Source of the DNA: Synechococcus sp. CC9605
GTDB lineage: Bacteria > Cyanobacteriota > Cyanobacteriia > PCC-6307 > Cyanobiaceae
Length of the DNA stretch: 64,000 nt
Direction: 5' to 3'
Assembly (NCBI RefSeq): GCF_000012625.1
Contig: NC_007516.1
Span: 496,001-560,000, forward strand
Shown here piece after piece: positions 1 through 9,423 of the stretch (position 1 is the stretch's first letter; the number at the start of each line of letters is the position of its first letter). A model generated the notes under the pieces. It made no database searches, was not told where the DNA came from, and was given only the letters and a program-made list of their open reading frames with translations. The translations under genes and the position numbers were made by a program.

Positions 1-1191
1 CACCGTCATCAACAGCACGGCGTACATCAGTGCAGCCGTTTTCGCCGACAGACGATGGGCGCGGAGCAGAAAGCCCCAGTCGATGATGTCGAGGCCGACC
101 TTGATCAGGATTCCCGCCAGCAGCGCCGTGGGGATCTGTGCTGCCAGGGGGCCTGCCCCCAGCAGCACGAGCAGCAGAACCAGGGAATGGGTCATGCCCG
201 ACCAGGGCGTCTGACCACCGGATTTGATATTGATCACCGTTCGCATCGTGGCGCCAGCACCGGGAAGGCCTGAGAGAAACCCGGCCGCGGTGTTGGCGAT
301 GCCCTGGCCGATCAGCTCACGGTTGGAGTCGTGGTTGGTCTGGGTGATGTTGTCGGCTACCAGGGAGGTGAGCAACGAGTCGATCGCCCCCAGCAGGGCG
401 AGAACCATGCCGGCTTTCACCAGCTCCGGCAGGTGCTGACTGAAATCGGGAACCACCAGTTGTAAGCCCCCCTCCGGGATGGCTCCGATCCGCGCGATGG
501 GTTCAAGGCCCAGCTCCAGCAGCCGGTTGTCGTTGAACAGAACCAGCGACAACGGCGTCACGAGCAGCAGCGCCAGCAGAGGCGTTGGCACCCACTGACG
601 GATCCGCAAGGGGGTCAGAAACACCACGGCGAGTGTCATCAATCCAACGGCGAGCGCGGCTGGATTCCAGCTCTGTGCCTCGATCAGCGAACCCAGGGAC
701 GCAACCACGCCGCCCCCGGTGCTCACCCCGATGAAGGGCCCAAGTTGCAGCACCAGGATGATGAATCCGATTCCCGACATGAAGCCGGAGATCACCGAGT
801 AGGGCACCAGGGTGATGAAGCGCCCCAGCCGCAGCACACCGAGCAGTGCTTCGAACACACCACCGATCACCACAGCGGCCATCACCAACGGCAGCATCTC
901 GCCGGCATTGAGATCACGACTGATGCCGATGGCGGCCAGGCTTGAGATGATCCCCGCCACGGTGACGCTCATCGGTCCGGTGGGTCCGCTCACCTGAGCG
1001 GGAGTCCCACCGAGCAGGGCCGCCAGGAATCCGGTGACGATGGCGCCGTAAAGGCCATAAATGGCGCCGCCTGGCCCCAGGGCGGCATTGCCGAAGGCGA
1101 GGGCAAGGGGCAGTGCGACCACGGCTGCCGTCAGGCCTCCGAGAAGGTCGCCTCGGATGTTGCGCTGATGCAGGCCGTGAATCAGTGCCAT
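1..1191 (-). CDS. SulP family anion transporter (C-terminus beyond window)
   Basis: Inner-membrane SulP/SLC26 permease, moving sulfate, bicarbonate or a similar anion. The reverse strand is open from an ATG at 1191 to the window edge (397 codons). It starts with an RNIRGDLLGGLTAA segment typical of SulP/BicA proteins, followed by many hydrophobic helices and a VSGPTGPM motif; near the edge it reads GILIKVGLDIIDW, also typical of the family. The STAS domain and stop lie outside the window. The N-terminus resembles BicA-type bicarbonate transporters, but the substrate cannot be assigned from sequence alone. The ATG lies immediately after the ancestral stop of the thioredoxin-like gene upstream, suggesting an operon. 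Confidence 0.85.
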   Translation of the reverse strand, partial: MALIHGLHQRNIRGDLLGGLTAAVVALPLALAFGNAALGPGGAIYGLYGAIVTGFLAALLGGTPAQVSGPTGPMSVTVAGIISSLAAIGISRDLNAGEMLPLVMAAVVIGGVFEALLGVLRLGRFITLVPYSVISGFMSGIGFIILVLQLGPFIGVSTGGGVVASLGSLIEAQSWNPAALAVGLMTLAVVFLTPLRIRQWVPTPLLALLLVTPLSLVLFNDNRLLELGLEPIARIGAIPEGGLQLVVPDFSQHLPELVKAGMVLALLGAIDSLLTSLVADNITQTNHDSNRELIGQGIANTAAGFLSGLPGAGATMRTVINIKSGGQTPWSGMTHSLVLLLVLLGAGPLAAQIPTALLAGILIKVGLDIIDWGFLLRAHRLSAKTAALMYAVLLMTV

Positions 1192-1197
1192 CTCAGT

Positions 1198-1602
1198 TCA
1201 GGCCATCCCAGCGGCCCAGGGCTTCCAGGGACTGAATCCCAACTTTTCGGCGTCCATCGGGGAGAACCCAGGTGGGGTAGCCCGGATTTCTGCGGCTATG
1301 CAGGCGTCGGCTTGGTCCGGAAGCTGCTCCGGCTTGCGGCATTCCACATAAGTCAGGTCCGCTCCGGCCTGTTTTCCGAACAGATTCATCTGCTTGAAGC
1401 AGGCCGGGCAGGTCCAGGCGCCGTAAAACTCGGCCCCAATCGCCATCAGATGCTGCGTCAGTTCAAGGGCCTGCGGGCTGGAGTCGCGCAGGGGCTCTCC
1501 GATCGTGCTGGTCCAAGGAGCTGCCAATACCGGTGGGCCACCGATAGCTCCGCCAGCTGCGACCAGAACGGATGCCAGCAGAGATGAAGCCGTGCTCCTC
1601 AT
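1198..1602 (-). CDS. Exported thioredoxin-like protein, C-terminus frameshifted
   Basis: Periplasmic or lumenal thiol-disulfide protein. It has an N-terminal hydrophobic signal (residues 1-28) and a redox motif YGAWTCPACFKQ, like the thioredoxin domain that partners VKOR in cyanobacteria. After residue ~107 the frame runs into an unrelated tail. In the -1/+2 frame the expected ending RNPGYPTWVLPDGRR and KVGIQSLEALGRW continues to a stop at 1193-1195, two bases before the SulP start. One G appears to be missing from a G run near 1281-1284. This is either a real one-base deletion or a sequencing error. The cis-proline region (YPTW) is lost from the intact frame, so the product as written would probably be inactive. 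Confidence 0.75.
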   Translation of the reverse strand: MRSTASSLLASVLVAAGGAIGGPPVLAAPWTSTIGEPLRDSSPQALELTQHLMAIGAEFYGAWTCPACFKQMNLFGKQAGADLTYVECRKPEQLPDQADACIAAEIRATPPGFSPMDAEKLGFSPWKPWAAGMA

Positions 1603-1712
1603 GCTGATGCAGCGGTTGGCCTGAAGCTAGGTCGCAATAAGGCGTTCGGGCTTCCCTCCATGCAGAAGCAACAACGCAAGCCCTGTTGCGGTGAGACTGG
1701 ACCCACAACTGG

Positions 1713-2705
1713 ATGGGTATGGCAGGCAGCGGATACAAGGATTATTTCCAGGTGCTCGGTGTTGATCGCAGCGCTGATGCCAATGCCATCAAGAAAGCTT
1801 TTCGCAGCCTGGCGCGCCAGTACCACCCTGACGTCAACCCCGGTGATGCCCAGGCGGAAGCACGGTTCAAGGAGATCAGTGAGGCCTACGAAGTGCTCTC
1901 TGATCCCGAGAAACGGCGTCGTTATGAGCAATTTGGCCAGTACTGGAACCAGGCCGGTGGCATGGGCGGGGGAGCCGCACCCGGCATGGATGTCGACTTC
2001 GGTCGCTACGGCAATTTCGACGATTTCATCAACGACCTGCTGGGCCGTTTCGGTGGACCAGGCGGCGGTGGCTTCCAGGGGGGTGGTTTTCCTGGGGGTG
2101 GATTCCCCGGCGGGGGATTCGCAGGAGGTGGTTTCCCTCGTGGTGCTCAGGCTTCACGCGCTCCGGTGAATCTGGATGCCGAAGCTTCGGTGAATGTGAC
2201 GTTTGCGGAGGCTTTTCGAGGTGGAGAACGCAGCCTCTCGGTGAACAATGAGCGCGTTCAGGTGCGCATTCCTGCTGGGGTGAAGAACGGCTCGCGGCTG
2301 CGGTTGAAGGGCAAGGGCAACCTGCAACCAGGAACCGGACGGCGCGGCGATCTCTATCTCAATCTCAAGATTCAGGATCACCCGATCTGGCGGCTGGAGT
2401 CGGATCAGCTGCGGGCCGACCTGCCCGTCAGCCTCGATGAGCTGGCCCTTGGAGGCATGGTCTCGGTGATGACGCCCGATGGTGAGGCCCAGGTGAGCAT
2501 TCCGGCCGGCACCGCTCCGGGCCGCAGCCTGCGGCTGAAGGGAAAAGGTTGGCCGTCGAAAACCGGTCGTGGTGATCTCCTGCTCACAATGACGTTGGCC
2601 ATGCCGTCCTCATGGAGTGAAGAGGAGCGTCGCTTGCTCGAGCAGTTGCGTGCCAAGCGCACGGACCATCCACGTCAAGAGTGGCTTCGTTCGGCGTCTC
2701 TCTGA
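1713..2705 (+). CDS. J-domain co-chaperone, CbpA-like (DnaJ without zinc finger)
   Basis: Cytoplasmic Hsp40 that stimulates DnaK ATP hydrolysis and delivers substrates. The J domain spans residues ~8-72 with the HPD motif at 38-40. A Gly/Phe-rich linker follows (~83-147) with repeated GGGFPGG-type units. Two beta-sandwich CTD substrate-binding domains occupy ~153-310 (INVTFAEAF-like start, RLKGKG repeated twice). There is no CxxCxGxG zinc-finger region, so it is a type II/CbpA-like DnaJ (330 aa). ATG codons at 1713 and 1719 are both possible starts. It lies 39 bp before hemB on the same strand. Confidence 0.9.
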   Translation: MGMAGSGYKDYFQVLGVDRSADANAIKKAFRSLARQYHPDVNPGDAQAEARFKEISEAYEVLSDPEKRRRYEQFGQYWNQAGGMGGGAAPGMDVDFGRYGNFDDFINDLLGRFGGPGGGGFQGGGFPGGGFPGGGFAGGGFPRGAQASRAPVNLDAEASVNVTFAEAFRGGERSLSVNNERVQVRIPAGVKNGSRLRLKGKGNLQPGTGRRGDLYLNLKIQDHPIWRLESDQLRADLPVSLDELALGGMVSVMTPDGEAQVSIPAGTAPGRSLRLKGKGWPSKTGRGDLLLTMTLAMPSSWSEEERRLLEQLRAKRTDHPRQEWLRSASL

Positions 2706-2744
2706 TCCGGTGACCCTTACGATCGCACCTTGTATTTGGGTCTG

Positions 2745-3746
2745 ATGGAGCTCACCTACCGCCCCCGTCGTCTGCGGCGTACGCCCGCCCTACGCGCCAT
2801 GGTGCGTGAGCACAGCCTCTCGGCTGCAGACTTCATCTACCCCCTGTTTGTGCATGAAGGCGCTGAGGTGGAGCCGATTGGTGCCATGCCTGGTGCCAGC
2901 CGTTGGAGCCTGGCGGCCCTCACCGGCGAAGTGCAGCGTGCCTACGACCTGGGAGTGCGTTGCATCGTTCTGTTCCCCAAGGTGTCGGAGGGGCTGAAGA
3001 CCGAAGACGGGGCCGAATGCTTCAACGCCAATGGCCTGATCCCGCGAGCGATTCGCCAGATCAAGGAAGCCATCCCCGAGATGGCGATCATGACTGATGT
3101 CGCCCTGGATCCCTATTCCTGCGATGGTCATGACGGGATCGTCAGCCAGGACGGCGTAGTCCTCAACGACGAGACGATTGAACTGCTTTGCAAGCAGGCT
3201 GTTGTGCAGGCCGAAGCAGGCGCTGATCTGATCGGCCCCAGCGACATGATGGACGGCCGGGTCGGTGCCATCCGCGAAGCCCTCGACGACGAAGGCTTTG
3301 AACATGTGGGCATCATCAGCTACACGGCGAAGTACTCCTCCGCGTACTACGGACCTTTCCGTGATGCTCTCGACTCTGCCCCGCGTGCCGCCGGTAGCAA
3401 GCCGATCCCCAAAAACAAGGACACCTATCAGATGGATCCCGCCAATGCTCGGGAAGCCATCACCGAAGCCCAGCTCGATGAGCAGGAGGGCGCAGACATT
3501 ATGATGGTGAAACCCGGTCTGGCCTATCTCGATATCATTCACCTTCTGCGTGAGGAGTCGGAACTCCCCATCGCTGCTTACAACGTGAGTGGTGAATATT
3601 CGATGGTTAAGGCCGCGGCTGAGCGGGGCTGGATCGATGAAAAGGCCGTAGTGCTTGAGACGTTGCTGAGCTTCAAGCGCGCCGGTGCTGATCTGATCCT
3701 CACGTACCACGCCTGCGATGCAGCGGCTTGGTTGAAGGAGGCCTGA
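2745..3746 (+). CDS. hemB: Delta-aminolevulinic acid dehydratase (porphobilinogen synthase)
   Basis: Condenses two 5-aminolevulinate molecules to porphobilinogen in heme and chlorophyll synthesis (cytoplasm). At 333 aa it is full length. Start MELTYRPRRLRR is chosen over an upstream TTG at 2730 because it matches the family N-terminus. Schiff-base lysine regions are visible as SYTAKYSSAYYGPF and MMVKPGLAYLD. The metal-site segment reads DVALDPYSCDGHDG, with Asp/Ala rather than the zinc-binding cysteine triad, pointing to the Mg-type enzyme of phototrophs. Followed four bases later by a VOC gene and then mutS2. Confidence 0.97.
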   Translation: MELTYRPRRLRRTPALRAMVREHSLSAADFIYPLFVHEGAEVEPIGAMPGASRWSLAALTGEVQRAYDLGVRCIVLFPKVSEGLKTEDGAECFNANGLIPRAIRQIKEAIPEMAIMTDVALDPYSCDGHDGIVSQDGVVLNDETIELLCKQAVVQAEAGADLIGPSDMMDGRVGAIREALDDEGFEHVGIISYTAKYSSAYYGPFRDALDSAPRAAGSKPIPKNKDTYQMDPANAREAITEAQLDEQEGADIMMVKPGLAYLDIIHLLREESELPIAAYNVSGEYSMVKAAAERGWIDEKAVVLETLLSFKRAGADLILTYHACDAAAWLKEA

Positions 3747-3750
3747 TCAG

Positions 3751-4149
3751 ATGGCAACAGCCGATCAACCCAGGGGTGTGGATCGTCTCGGTCACGTTGC
3801 GATCCGTGTTGAGAACGTCGACCGGGCTGTTGCCTTCTACACCGATCTGGGCATGCGTCTGGTATGGCGTGCCGACGACTGGTGCTATCTGGAAGCTGGG
3901 GAAGGTCGCGACGGACTCGCCTTGTTAGGCCCGGATTACAAGGCCGCTGGCCCACATTTCGCCTTCCATTTCCGCGATCGTGCGGAGGTGGATGTGATTC
4001 ACGACCGTCTCAAAGCGCAGGGTGTGCACGTTGGTGCCGTCCATGACCACCGCGACGGCACGGCGTCTTTCTACCTAAAAGACCCGGAAGGCAACTGGCT
4101 CGAAATGCTCTATGAACCCCCCGGTGGCATCCCCTCCAACTGCGATTGA
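3751..4149 (+). CDS. VOC/glyoxalase-fold protein
   Basis: Small (132 aa) vicinal-oxygen-chelate superfamily protein, probably a metal-dependent lyase, isomerase or dioxygenase-like enzyme. It has the paired beta-alpha-beta-beta-beta modules: GHVAIRVENVDRAVAFYTDLG at the N-terminus and ASFYLKDPEGNWLEML at the C-terminus, providing the His and Glu ligands. It resembles lactoylglutathione lyase, but the substrate cannot be inferred. It sits between hemB and mutS2; its last 38 bp overlap the mutS2 start, so translation is probably coupled. Confidence 0.85.
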   Translation: MATADQPRGVDRLGHVAIRVENVDRAVAFYTDLGMRLVWRADDWCYLEAGEGRDGLALLGPDYKAAGPHFAFHFRDRAEVDVIHDRLKAQGVHVGAVHDHRDGTASFYLKDPEGNWLEMLYEPPGGIPSNCD

Positions 4150-6550
4150 CTTGAGTCAAGAGGCGGATCGGGCTCAGAAGGAAACCCTCGAACTGCTGGA
4201 GTGGCATCGGGTCTGTGACCATCTCAGCGGCTTTGCCAGCACCGGCATGGGCCGTGATGCGGCCCGGGTGCAACCGCTTCCGGCCAGCCTGGATGAGTCG
4301 AAACAACGCCTGGCCGAGACCGTTGAAATGGCGGTGCTTAATGACCTCACCGAGGGCGGGCTCAGCTTCCGCGGCGTGCAGAACCTCGAGCCCGTGGTGC
4401 TGCGTTGCAGCAAGGGAGGAGTGGCCTCCGGCGAAGAGCTGCTGGCCGTGGCGGAAACGTTGGCAGCGGCCCGTCGCCTGCGCCGTCAGATCGACGACCC
4501 CGAGCTGCGCCCGGTTTGCACCGCGTTGATTGAAACGATGGTGACGCTGCCGGAGTTGGAGCAGCGGCTCAAATTTGCCCTCGAAGAGGGCGGCCGCGTC
4601 GCTGATCGCGCCAGCTCGGCCTTATCGGCGCTTCGGCATCAATGGAACGGACTGCGCCAGGAGCGTCGCGACAAACTTCAGGAGTTGCTGCGTCGCCTGG
4701 CGCCATCTCTGCAGGACAGTGTGATCGCCGAGCGTCATGGCCGTCCTGTTCTGGCGGTGAAGGCCGGTGCCGTAAGCCAGGTGCCAGGGCAGGTGCACGA
4801 CAGTTCGGCTTCAGGCAGCACCATCTTCGTGGAACCCCGCTCGGTGCTCACCATGGGCAATAAGCTGGCGGAGCTGGAGTCCCGCATCCGGGATGAGGAA
4901 CGCAAGGTGTTGGCGGAGCTGAGTGCTCTGGTGGCTGAAGAGGCGTCTGCCCTCAACCAGGTGGTGGCCGTGCTGCGCACGCTTGATCTTGCTCTTGCCC
5001 GTGGGCGTTACGGCCGCTGGCTTGGCGGCGTCGAGCCGCAGCTTGAGCCGGCAGCGGAGGCTCCGTTTCGCTTTTCAGGTCTGCGGCACCCGCTGTTGGT
5101 GTGGCAGCACAAGCGCGCGGATGGGCCACCCGTGGTTCCCATTTCGGTGGAGGTTTCTCCGGAGCTGCGGGTTGTGGCGATTACCGGGCCCAACACCGGT
5201 GGCAAAACGGTCACCCTGAAAAGCATCGGCCTCGCTGCACTGATGGCGCGCGCCGGGATGCTCTTGCCCTGCTCGGGCCAACCCTCCCTCCCCTGGTGTG
5301 CCCAGGTGCTGGCGGACATCGGCGATGAGCAATCCCTTCAGCAGAGCCTGTCCACTTTCAGCGGCCACGTGAAGCGCATCGGGCGCATCCTTGAGGCGCT
5401 CCAGCGCGGCAGTGCCCCTGCCCTGGTGCTGCTGGATGAGGTGGGTGCTGGAACAGATCCCAGTGAGGGAACGGCCCTGGCCACGGCTCTGCTCAAGGCT
5501 CTTGCCGATCGAGCCCGGCTCACGATTGCCACCACCCATTTCGGCGAACTCAAGGCCCTCAAATACGACGACGCTCGTTTTGAGAATGCCTCTGTGGCCT
5601 TTAACCCTGAGACGTTATCCCCCACCTACGAGTTGCTTTGGGGAATTCCGGGACGCAGCAATGCGCTGGCGATCGCGACGCGCCTGGGGCTCGATTCGGA
5701 TGTGCTTCACCAGGCCCAGCAGCTTCTGGCCCCAGGAGGTGATGGTGAGGTGAACAGTGTGATCCGTGGCTTGGAGGAGCAACGGCAGCGCCAGCAGGCC
5801 GCGGCAGAAGATGCTGCAGCACTCCTGGCACGCACTGAGCTGCTGCACGAGGAGTTGCTGCAGCGCTGGCAGAAGCAAAAGCAGCAGACCGCGCAACGTC
5901 AGGAGCAGGGTCGTCAACGCCTGGAGCAGTCGATCCGTCAGGGCCAGAAGGAAGTTCGCACCCTGATTCGCCGTCTGCGGGATGAACGCGCGGATGGGGA
6001 AACCGCGCGGCGGGCTGGGCAACGGTTACGCAGCCTGGAGGACCATCACCGCCCCACCCCAGAACGGCGTGCACCCAAGCCAGGCTGGCGTCCGGCCGTG
6101 GGCGATCACGTGCGCTTGCTGGCCCTCGGTAAGGCTGCAGATGTGTTGGCCATCACCGATGACGGCCTTCAGCTGACAGTCCGTTGCGGGGTGATGCGCA
6201 CCACGGTGGATCTGACGGCGGTGGAAAGTCTGGATGGGCGTAAGCCCGAGCCGCCTCCAAAGCCGGTGGTGAAGGTGCATGCCCGTTCAGCCGGTGGCGG
6301 TGGTACACAGGTGCGCACCAGTCGCAATACCCTTGATGTGCGGGGCATGCGGGTGCATGAGGCCGAAGCAGCGGTTGAGGAATGCTTGCGCAGTGCCAAT
6401 GGCCCGGTTTGGGTGATCCATGGCATTGGCACGGGCAAGCTCAAGCGCGGCCTGCGCGCCTGGCTGGACACGGTGCCCTACGTGGAACGGGTGACTGATG
6501 CGGAGCAGGGGGACGGCGGACCGGGCTGCAGCGTTGTCTGGGTGCGCTGA
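4112..6550 (+). CDS. mutS2: Endonuclease MutS2
   Basis: 812-aa MutS2, an ATPase that suppresses homologous recombination and, in Bacillus, rescues collided ribosomes. It lacks the mismatch-recognition domain of MutS1. Core helical region ~40-330, Walker A GPNTGGKT at ~358-365, Walker B region LLDEVGAGTDPSEG, then a long Gln-rich coiled coil (~545-660) and a C-terminal Smr nuclease domain (~735-812) with LDVRGMRVHEAE and HGIGTGKLKRGL. The ATG at 4112 overlaps the end of the VOC gene. Confidence 0.95.
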   Translation: MNPPVASPPTAIDLSQEADRAQKETLELLEWHRVCDHLSGFASTGMGRDAARVQPLPASLDESKQRLAETVEMAVLNDLTEGGLSFRGVQNLEPVVLRCSKGGVASGEELLAVAETLAAARRLRRQIDDPELRPVCTALIETMVTLPELEQRLKFALEEGGRVADRASSALSALRHQWNGLRQERRDKLQELLRRLAPSLQDSVIAERHGRPVLAVKAGAVSQVPGQVHDSSASGSTIFVEPRSVLTMGNKLAELESRIRDEERKVLAELSALVAEEASALNQVVAVLRTLDLALARGRYGRWLGGVEPQLEPAAEAPFRFSGLRHPLLVWQHKRADGPPVVPISVEVSPELRVVAITGPNTGGKTVTLKSIGLAALMARAGMLLPCSGQPSLPWCAQVLADIGDEQSLQQSLSTFSGHVKRIGRILEALQRGSAPALVLLDEVGAGTDPSEGTALATALLKALADRARLTIATTHFGELKALKYDDARFENASVAFNPETLSPTYELLWGIPGRSNALAIATRLGLDSDVLHQAQQLLAPGGDGEVNSVIRGLEEQRQRQQAAAEDAAALLARTELLHEELLQRWQKQKQQTAQRQEQGRQRLEQSIRQGQKEVRTLIRRLRDERADGETARRAGQRLRSLEDHHRPTPERRAPKPGWRPAVGDHVRLLALGKAADVLAITDDGLQLTVRCGVMRTTVDLTAVESLDGRKPEPPPKPVVKVHARSAGGGGTQVRTSRNTLDVRGMRVHEAEAAVEECLRSANGPVWVIHGIGTGKLKRGLRAWLDTVPYVERVTDAEQGDGGPGCSVVWVR

Positions 6551-6572
6551 GTTGCCTCAGCCGTTGCAGTGA

Positions 6573-7751
6573 TCAACGGATCGCTTCTCCATCCGCCTCG
6601 AACAACCGCCAGCCTGTGGGGTCAGGGTCGAGATGGATGGCATCACCGGCCTTGATGTTGATGTCCGCTGAACCTCTGACTTGGATGAGTTGATCACCAT
6701 CCACGAGCCGACAGGTGAGGATCTGCTCATTGCCCAGACGCTCGCAATGGTTTACCTCGGCTTGCAGATTTCTGTTCGTTGCTGGTGCCAGATGCCAGTG
6801 TTCAGGCCTCAATCCTGCGGTGAGGTGTTGGCCTTCTCGTTGAAGTAAGGGCTCAACCATGTCACCTTCAACCTGAATGCGCTTGCTTCCCAAAATGAGG
6901 GTTGCATTGGGTCCCACCGTGATGGGCAACAGGCTCATCGCTGGGCTGCCGATGAACTGGGCCACAAAGATGTTGGAGGGCCACCGGTACAACTCCATCG
7001 GAGTTCCTAGTTGTTGCAAGCGCCCTTGGTTCAACAACGCGATGCGGTCGCCCATGGTCATCGCTTCCACCTGGTCGTGGGTCACATAAACCGTTGTTGT
7101 TCCGAGTTCTCGCTGCAGCTCGACGATTTTTTGGCGCGTGCTCGTTCTGAGTTTGGCGTCGAGATTGCTGAGCGGTTCATCCATCAAGAACACCTCAGGA
7201 TTGCGCGCCATGGCGCGTCCGAGGGCGACCCGTTGTTTCTGTCCACCGGACAGTTCCTTTGGCCTTCGATCGAGCAATTCCGTTAGTTCCAGAGATCTGG
7301 CAACGGTGTTCACCCGGGCTTCGATTTGTTCTTCTCTGACTGACCGCACCCGCAGTGGTTTGGGCAACATGCGCGTGGATCGAAAGGCTTGATCTTGGAT
7401 TCTCTGAAAAGTCGATCTTGCCTGGCTTCTGCGCAGCCCGAAGCTGAGGTTGTCCCTCACGCTGAGATGCGGGTAAAGCGCGTAGCTCTGGAACACCATG
7501 GCGACGTTGCGGCGCGCTGGCGGCACATCGCTGATGGGCCGAGTCCCGATTCTGATTTCACCGCTGCTGGGATGGTCGAGACCGGCTAGCAGTCGCAGCA
7601 AGGTGCTTTTGCCGCACCCCGAGGGACCGACCAGCACCAAAAACTCGCCATCGTTGATCGTCAGATTCAACTGACGAATCACATCAACGGGATCACCGCC
7701 GCCGCGTCCTGGGAACGTCTTGCTGAGGTCTTCGAAACGGACGCCGGCCAA
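6573..7751 (-). CDS. ABC transporter ATP-binding protein, MalK/UgpC family
   Basis: Energises import of a sugar-like solute; in marine Synechococcus this family includes the glucosylglycerol importer subunit GgtA, which is possible here but not shown because no permease or binding-protein gene is adjacent. 392 aa: Walker A GPSGCGKST (~42-50), Q-loop, signature LSGGQKQR, Walker B VFLMDEPLSNLDAK, then a TOBE-type C-terminal domain. A basic insertion of roughly 30-40 residues lies between the Q-loop region and the signature. The start is a TTG. It is convergent with mutS2 and divergent from obgE across 58 bp. Confidence 0.88.
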   Translation of the reverse strand: MAGVRFEDLSKTFPGRGGGDPVDVIRQLNLTINDGEFLVLVGPSGCGKSTLLRLLAGLDHPSSGEIRIGTRPISDVPPARRNVAMVFQSYALYPHLSVRDNLSFGLRRSQARSTFQRIQDQAFRSTRMLPKPLRVRSVREEQIEARVNTVARSLELTELLDRRPKELSGGQKQRVALGRAMARNPEVFLMDEPLSNLDAKLRTSTRQKIVELQRELGTTTVYVTHDQVEAMTMGDRIALLNQGRLQQLGTPMELYRWPSNIFVAQFIGSPAMSLLPITVGPNATLILGSKRIQVEGDMVEPLLQREGQHLTAGLRPEHWHLAPATNRNLQAEVNHCERLGNEQILTCRLVDGDQLIQVRGSADINIKAGDAIHLDPDPTGWRLFEADGEAIR

Positions 7752-7809
7752 CGGCAGAGCTGCAGCGGCTGAATCTTAGGGTTATGGATTGGATTGAGTC
7801 GGCAGCACC

Positions 7810-8799
7810 GTGCAGTTCATCGATCAGGCACGGATCACGGTCCGAGGCGGGCGCGGCGGCGACGGCATCGCTGCATTTCGCCGTGAAAAGTATGTGCCTG
7901 CTGGAGGCCCCTCCGGAGGTGACGGCGGGTGTGGGGCTCCTGTGGTTCTGGAGGCCGACAGCAACCTGCAAACCCTGCTCGACTTCAAATACAAGCGCCT
8001 GTTCGCTGCTGACGACGGGCGACGCGGTGGCCCGAACAAATGCACCGGTGCATCAGGGAAAGACCTGGTGATCAAGGTGCCTTGCGGCACGGAGGTACGC
8101 CATCTGCGCACCGGCATTCTTCTGGGTGACCTCACAGCGCCGGGTGAACGGCTCACCGTTGCCTTCGGTGGGCGAGGTGGTCTGGGCAATGCCCATTACC
8201 TGAGTAATCGCAACCGTGCGCCGGAGAAATTCACCGAGGGGCGTGAGGGTGAGGAATGGCCCCTTCAGCTGGAACTCAAGTTGCTGGCTGAGGTGGGCAT
8301 CATTGGACTTCCCAATGCCGGCAAAAGCACCTTGATCGCCGTGTTGTCGGCAGCGCGACCCAAGATTGCCGATTACCCCTTCACTACCTTGGTCCCCAAC
8401 CTTGGTGTGGTGCGCCGGCCAAGTGGTGATGGCACTGTTTTTGCAGACATCCCAGGCTTGATTGAAGGGGCCGCCCAGGGCTCTGGTCTTGGCCACGACT
8501 TTCTGCGTCATATCGAACGCACCCGTCTGCTGATTCACCTGGTGGACGCTGGATCCGAGGATCCCGTGGCTGACCTGAACGTCGTCCAGCAGGAGCTGGA
8601 GGCCTATGGCCATGGTTTGGTTGATCGGCCCCGTCTGCTGGTGATCAACAAGCAGGAGTTGGTGTCAGAGGACGATCTCCCCAAGTTGCAGCAGGAGCTT
8701 AAGGAGGCGAGCGGTCGGCCCGTGCTGTGCATTTCAGCCGCCATGGGAACCAACCTCGACCAGTTGCTGGCAGAAACCTGGGTCGAGCTCGGGGTGTGA
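7810..8799 (+). CDS. obgE: Obg family GTPase (CgtA)
   Basis: Ribosome-associated GTPase acting in late 50S assembly. The glycine-rich Obg fold covers ~1-158 ([19 protein letters not shown], repeated GG pairs). The G domain follows: G1 [10 protein letters not shown]2 region with [14 protein letters not shown]3 DIPGLIEGA, and a G4 that reads NKQE instead of the usual NKxD. 329 aa with a GTG start at 7810; no C-terminal OCT extension. The divergent ABC ATPase gene shares the short upstream region. Confidence 0.95.
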   Translation: MQFIDQARITVRGGRGGDGIAAFRREKYVPAGGPSGGDGGCGAPVVLEADSNLQTLLDFKYKRLFAADDGRRGGPNKCTGASGKDLVIKVPCGTEVRHLRTGILLGDLTAPGERLTVAFGGRGGLGNAHYLSNRNRAPEKFTEGREGEEWPLQLELKLLAEVGIIGLPNAGKSTLIAVLSAARPKIADYPFTTLVPNLGVVRRPSGDGTVFADIPGLIEGAAQGSGLGHDFLRHIERTRLLIHLVDAGSEDPVADLNVVQQELEAYGHGLVDRPRLLVINKQELVSEDDLPKLQQELKEASGRPVLCISAAMGTNLDQLLAETWVELGV

Positions 8800-8892
8800 G
8801 CTGATGCTCCAGACAATCTTCATGTAATCAGCCATACCGATGCTTGTGGGCTGATCGCAGGAGAGCCATAACTGGAATGTCTCTCCCATGAC

Positions 8893-9075
8893 ATGACCTT
8901 TTACACCTGTCTGGACAACAAGGGCGGCGTGATTGCCCGGTGCCAAACGAAAGAGGATGTTGCTGTGCTTCAACGCATGGGACGCCCGATCGCTGAAGTG
9001 AAGGCAATGCGTAAGGAGGAGGCTGTCGTCTGCAGCCTGACCGGCAGCCCCTCCGATTACAACGAGGACTATTGA
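8893..9075 (+). CDS. Small conserved hypothetical protein
   Basis: 60 aa, beginning MTFYTCLDNKGGVIARC. I do not recognise a domain. The composition is soluble, with three cysteines, and the codon use matches neighbouring core genes. It sits between obgE and the convergent CP12-like gene. The good frame, G+C and position suggest a real lineage-specific gene; function unknown. Confidence 0.65.
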   Translation: MTFYTCLDNKGGVIARCQTKEDVAVLQRMGRPIAEVKAMRKEEAVVCSLTGSPSDYNEDY

Positions 9076-9105
9076 GCCCTCGTTGAATAAATCGCGTTTG
9101 TTGGC

Positions 9106-9324
9106 TCAGTCGTCGTAGACGCGGCACTCATCGGCATCGGGATTGGCCTCGCAATGCAGCTCGAGCGAGGTGGGGTCGTGGCTGTCGCCGGGGTGGTGTT
9201 CTTTGTATTCCTCCAGCGACTTCAACTCATCGGTGAGGTGACGAACCTTGGCGTCGTCTCCAGCTGCTTTGGCAGCTTCAATTTCCGATTGATCCTTCTG
9301 GATGTGTTCGTCGATGGACTTCAT
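9106..9324 (-). CDS. CP12-domain protein lacking the N-terminal cysteine pair
   Basis: 72 aa, ending LHCEANPDADECRVYDD, which matches the C-terminal loop of CP12, the intrinsically disordered protein that clamps GAPDH and phosphoribulokinase in the dark and so switches the Calvin cycle. The C-terminal Cys pair (C..8..C) that engages GAPDH is present. The N-terminal half is a charged helix with no cysteine, so the PRK-side disulfide of canonical CP12 is missing. It could be a CP12-like variant that binds GAPDH only. Convergent with the 8893-9075 gene. Confidence 0.75.
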   Translation of the reverse strand: MKSIDEHIQKDQSEIEAAKAAGDDAKVRHLTDELKSLEEYKEHHPGDSHDPTSLELHCEANPDADECRVYDD

Positions 9325-9423
9325 GAATTCAGACCGTGGCCTGGCTGCACATTACGGCGATTCATCGGTTTTGGAGTGGTGGAATCCCCCCCCATGACCA
9401 TCCGTCAATCTTGATCTGAGGTG

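Noticed and set aside
2790-3710. 306-codon open frame antisense to hemB
   Set aside because: It is a shadow of a high-G+C gene; hemB is certain and the antisense product has no recognisable domain.
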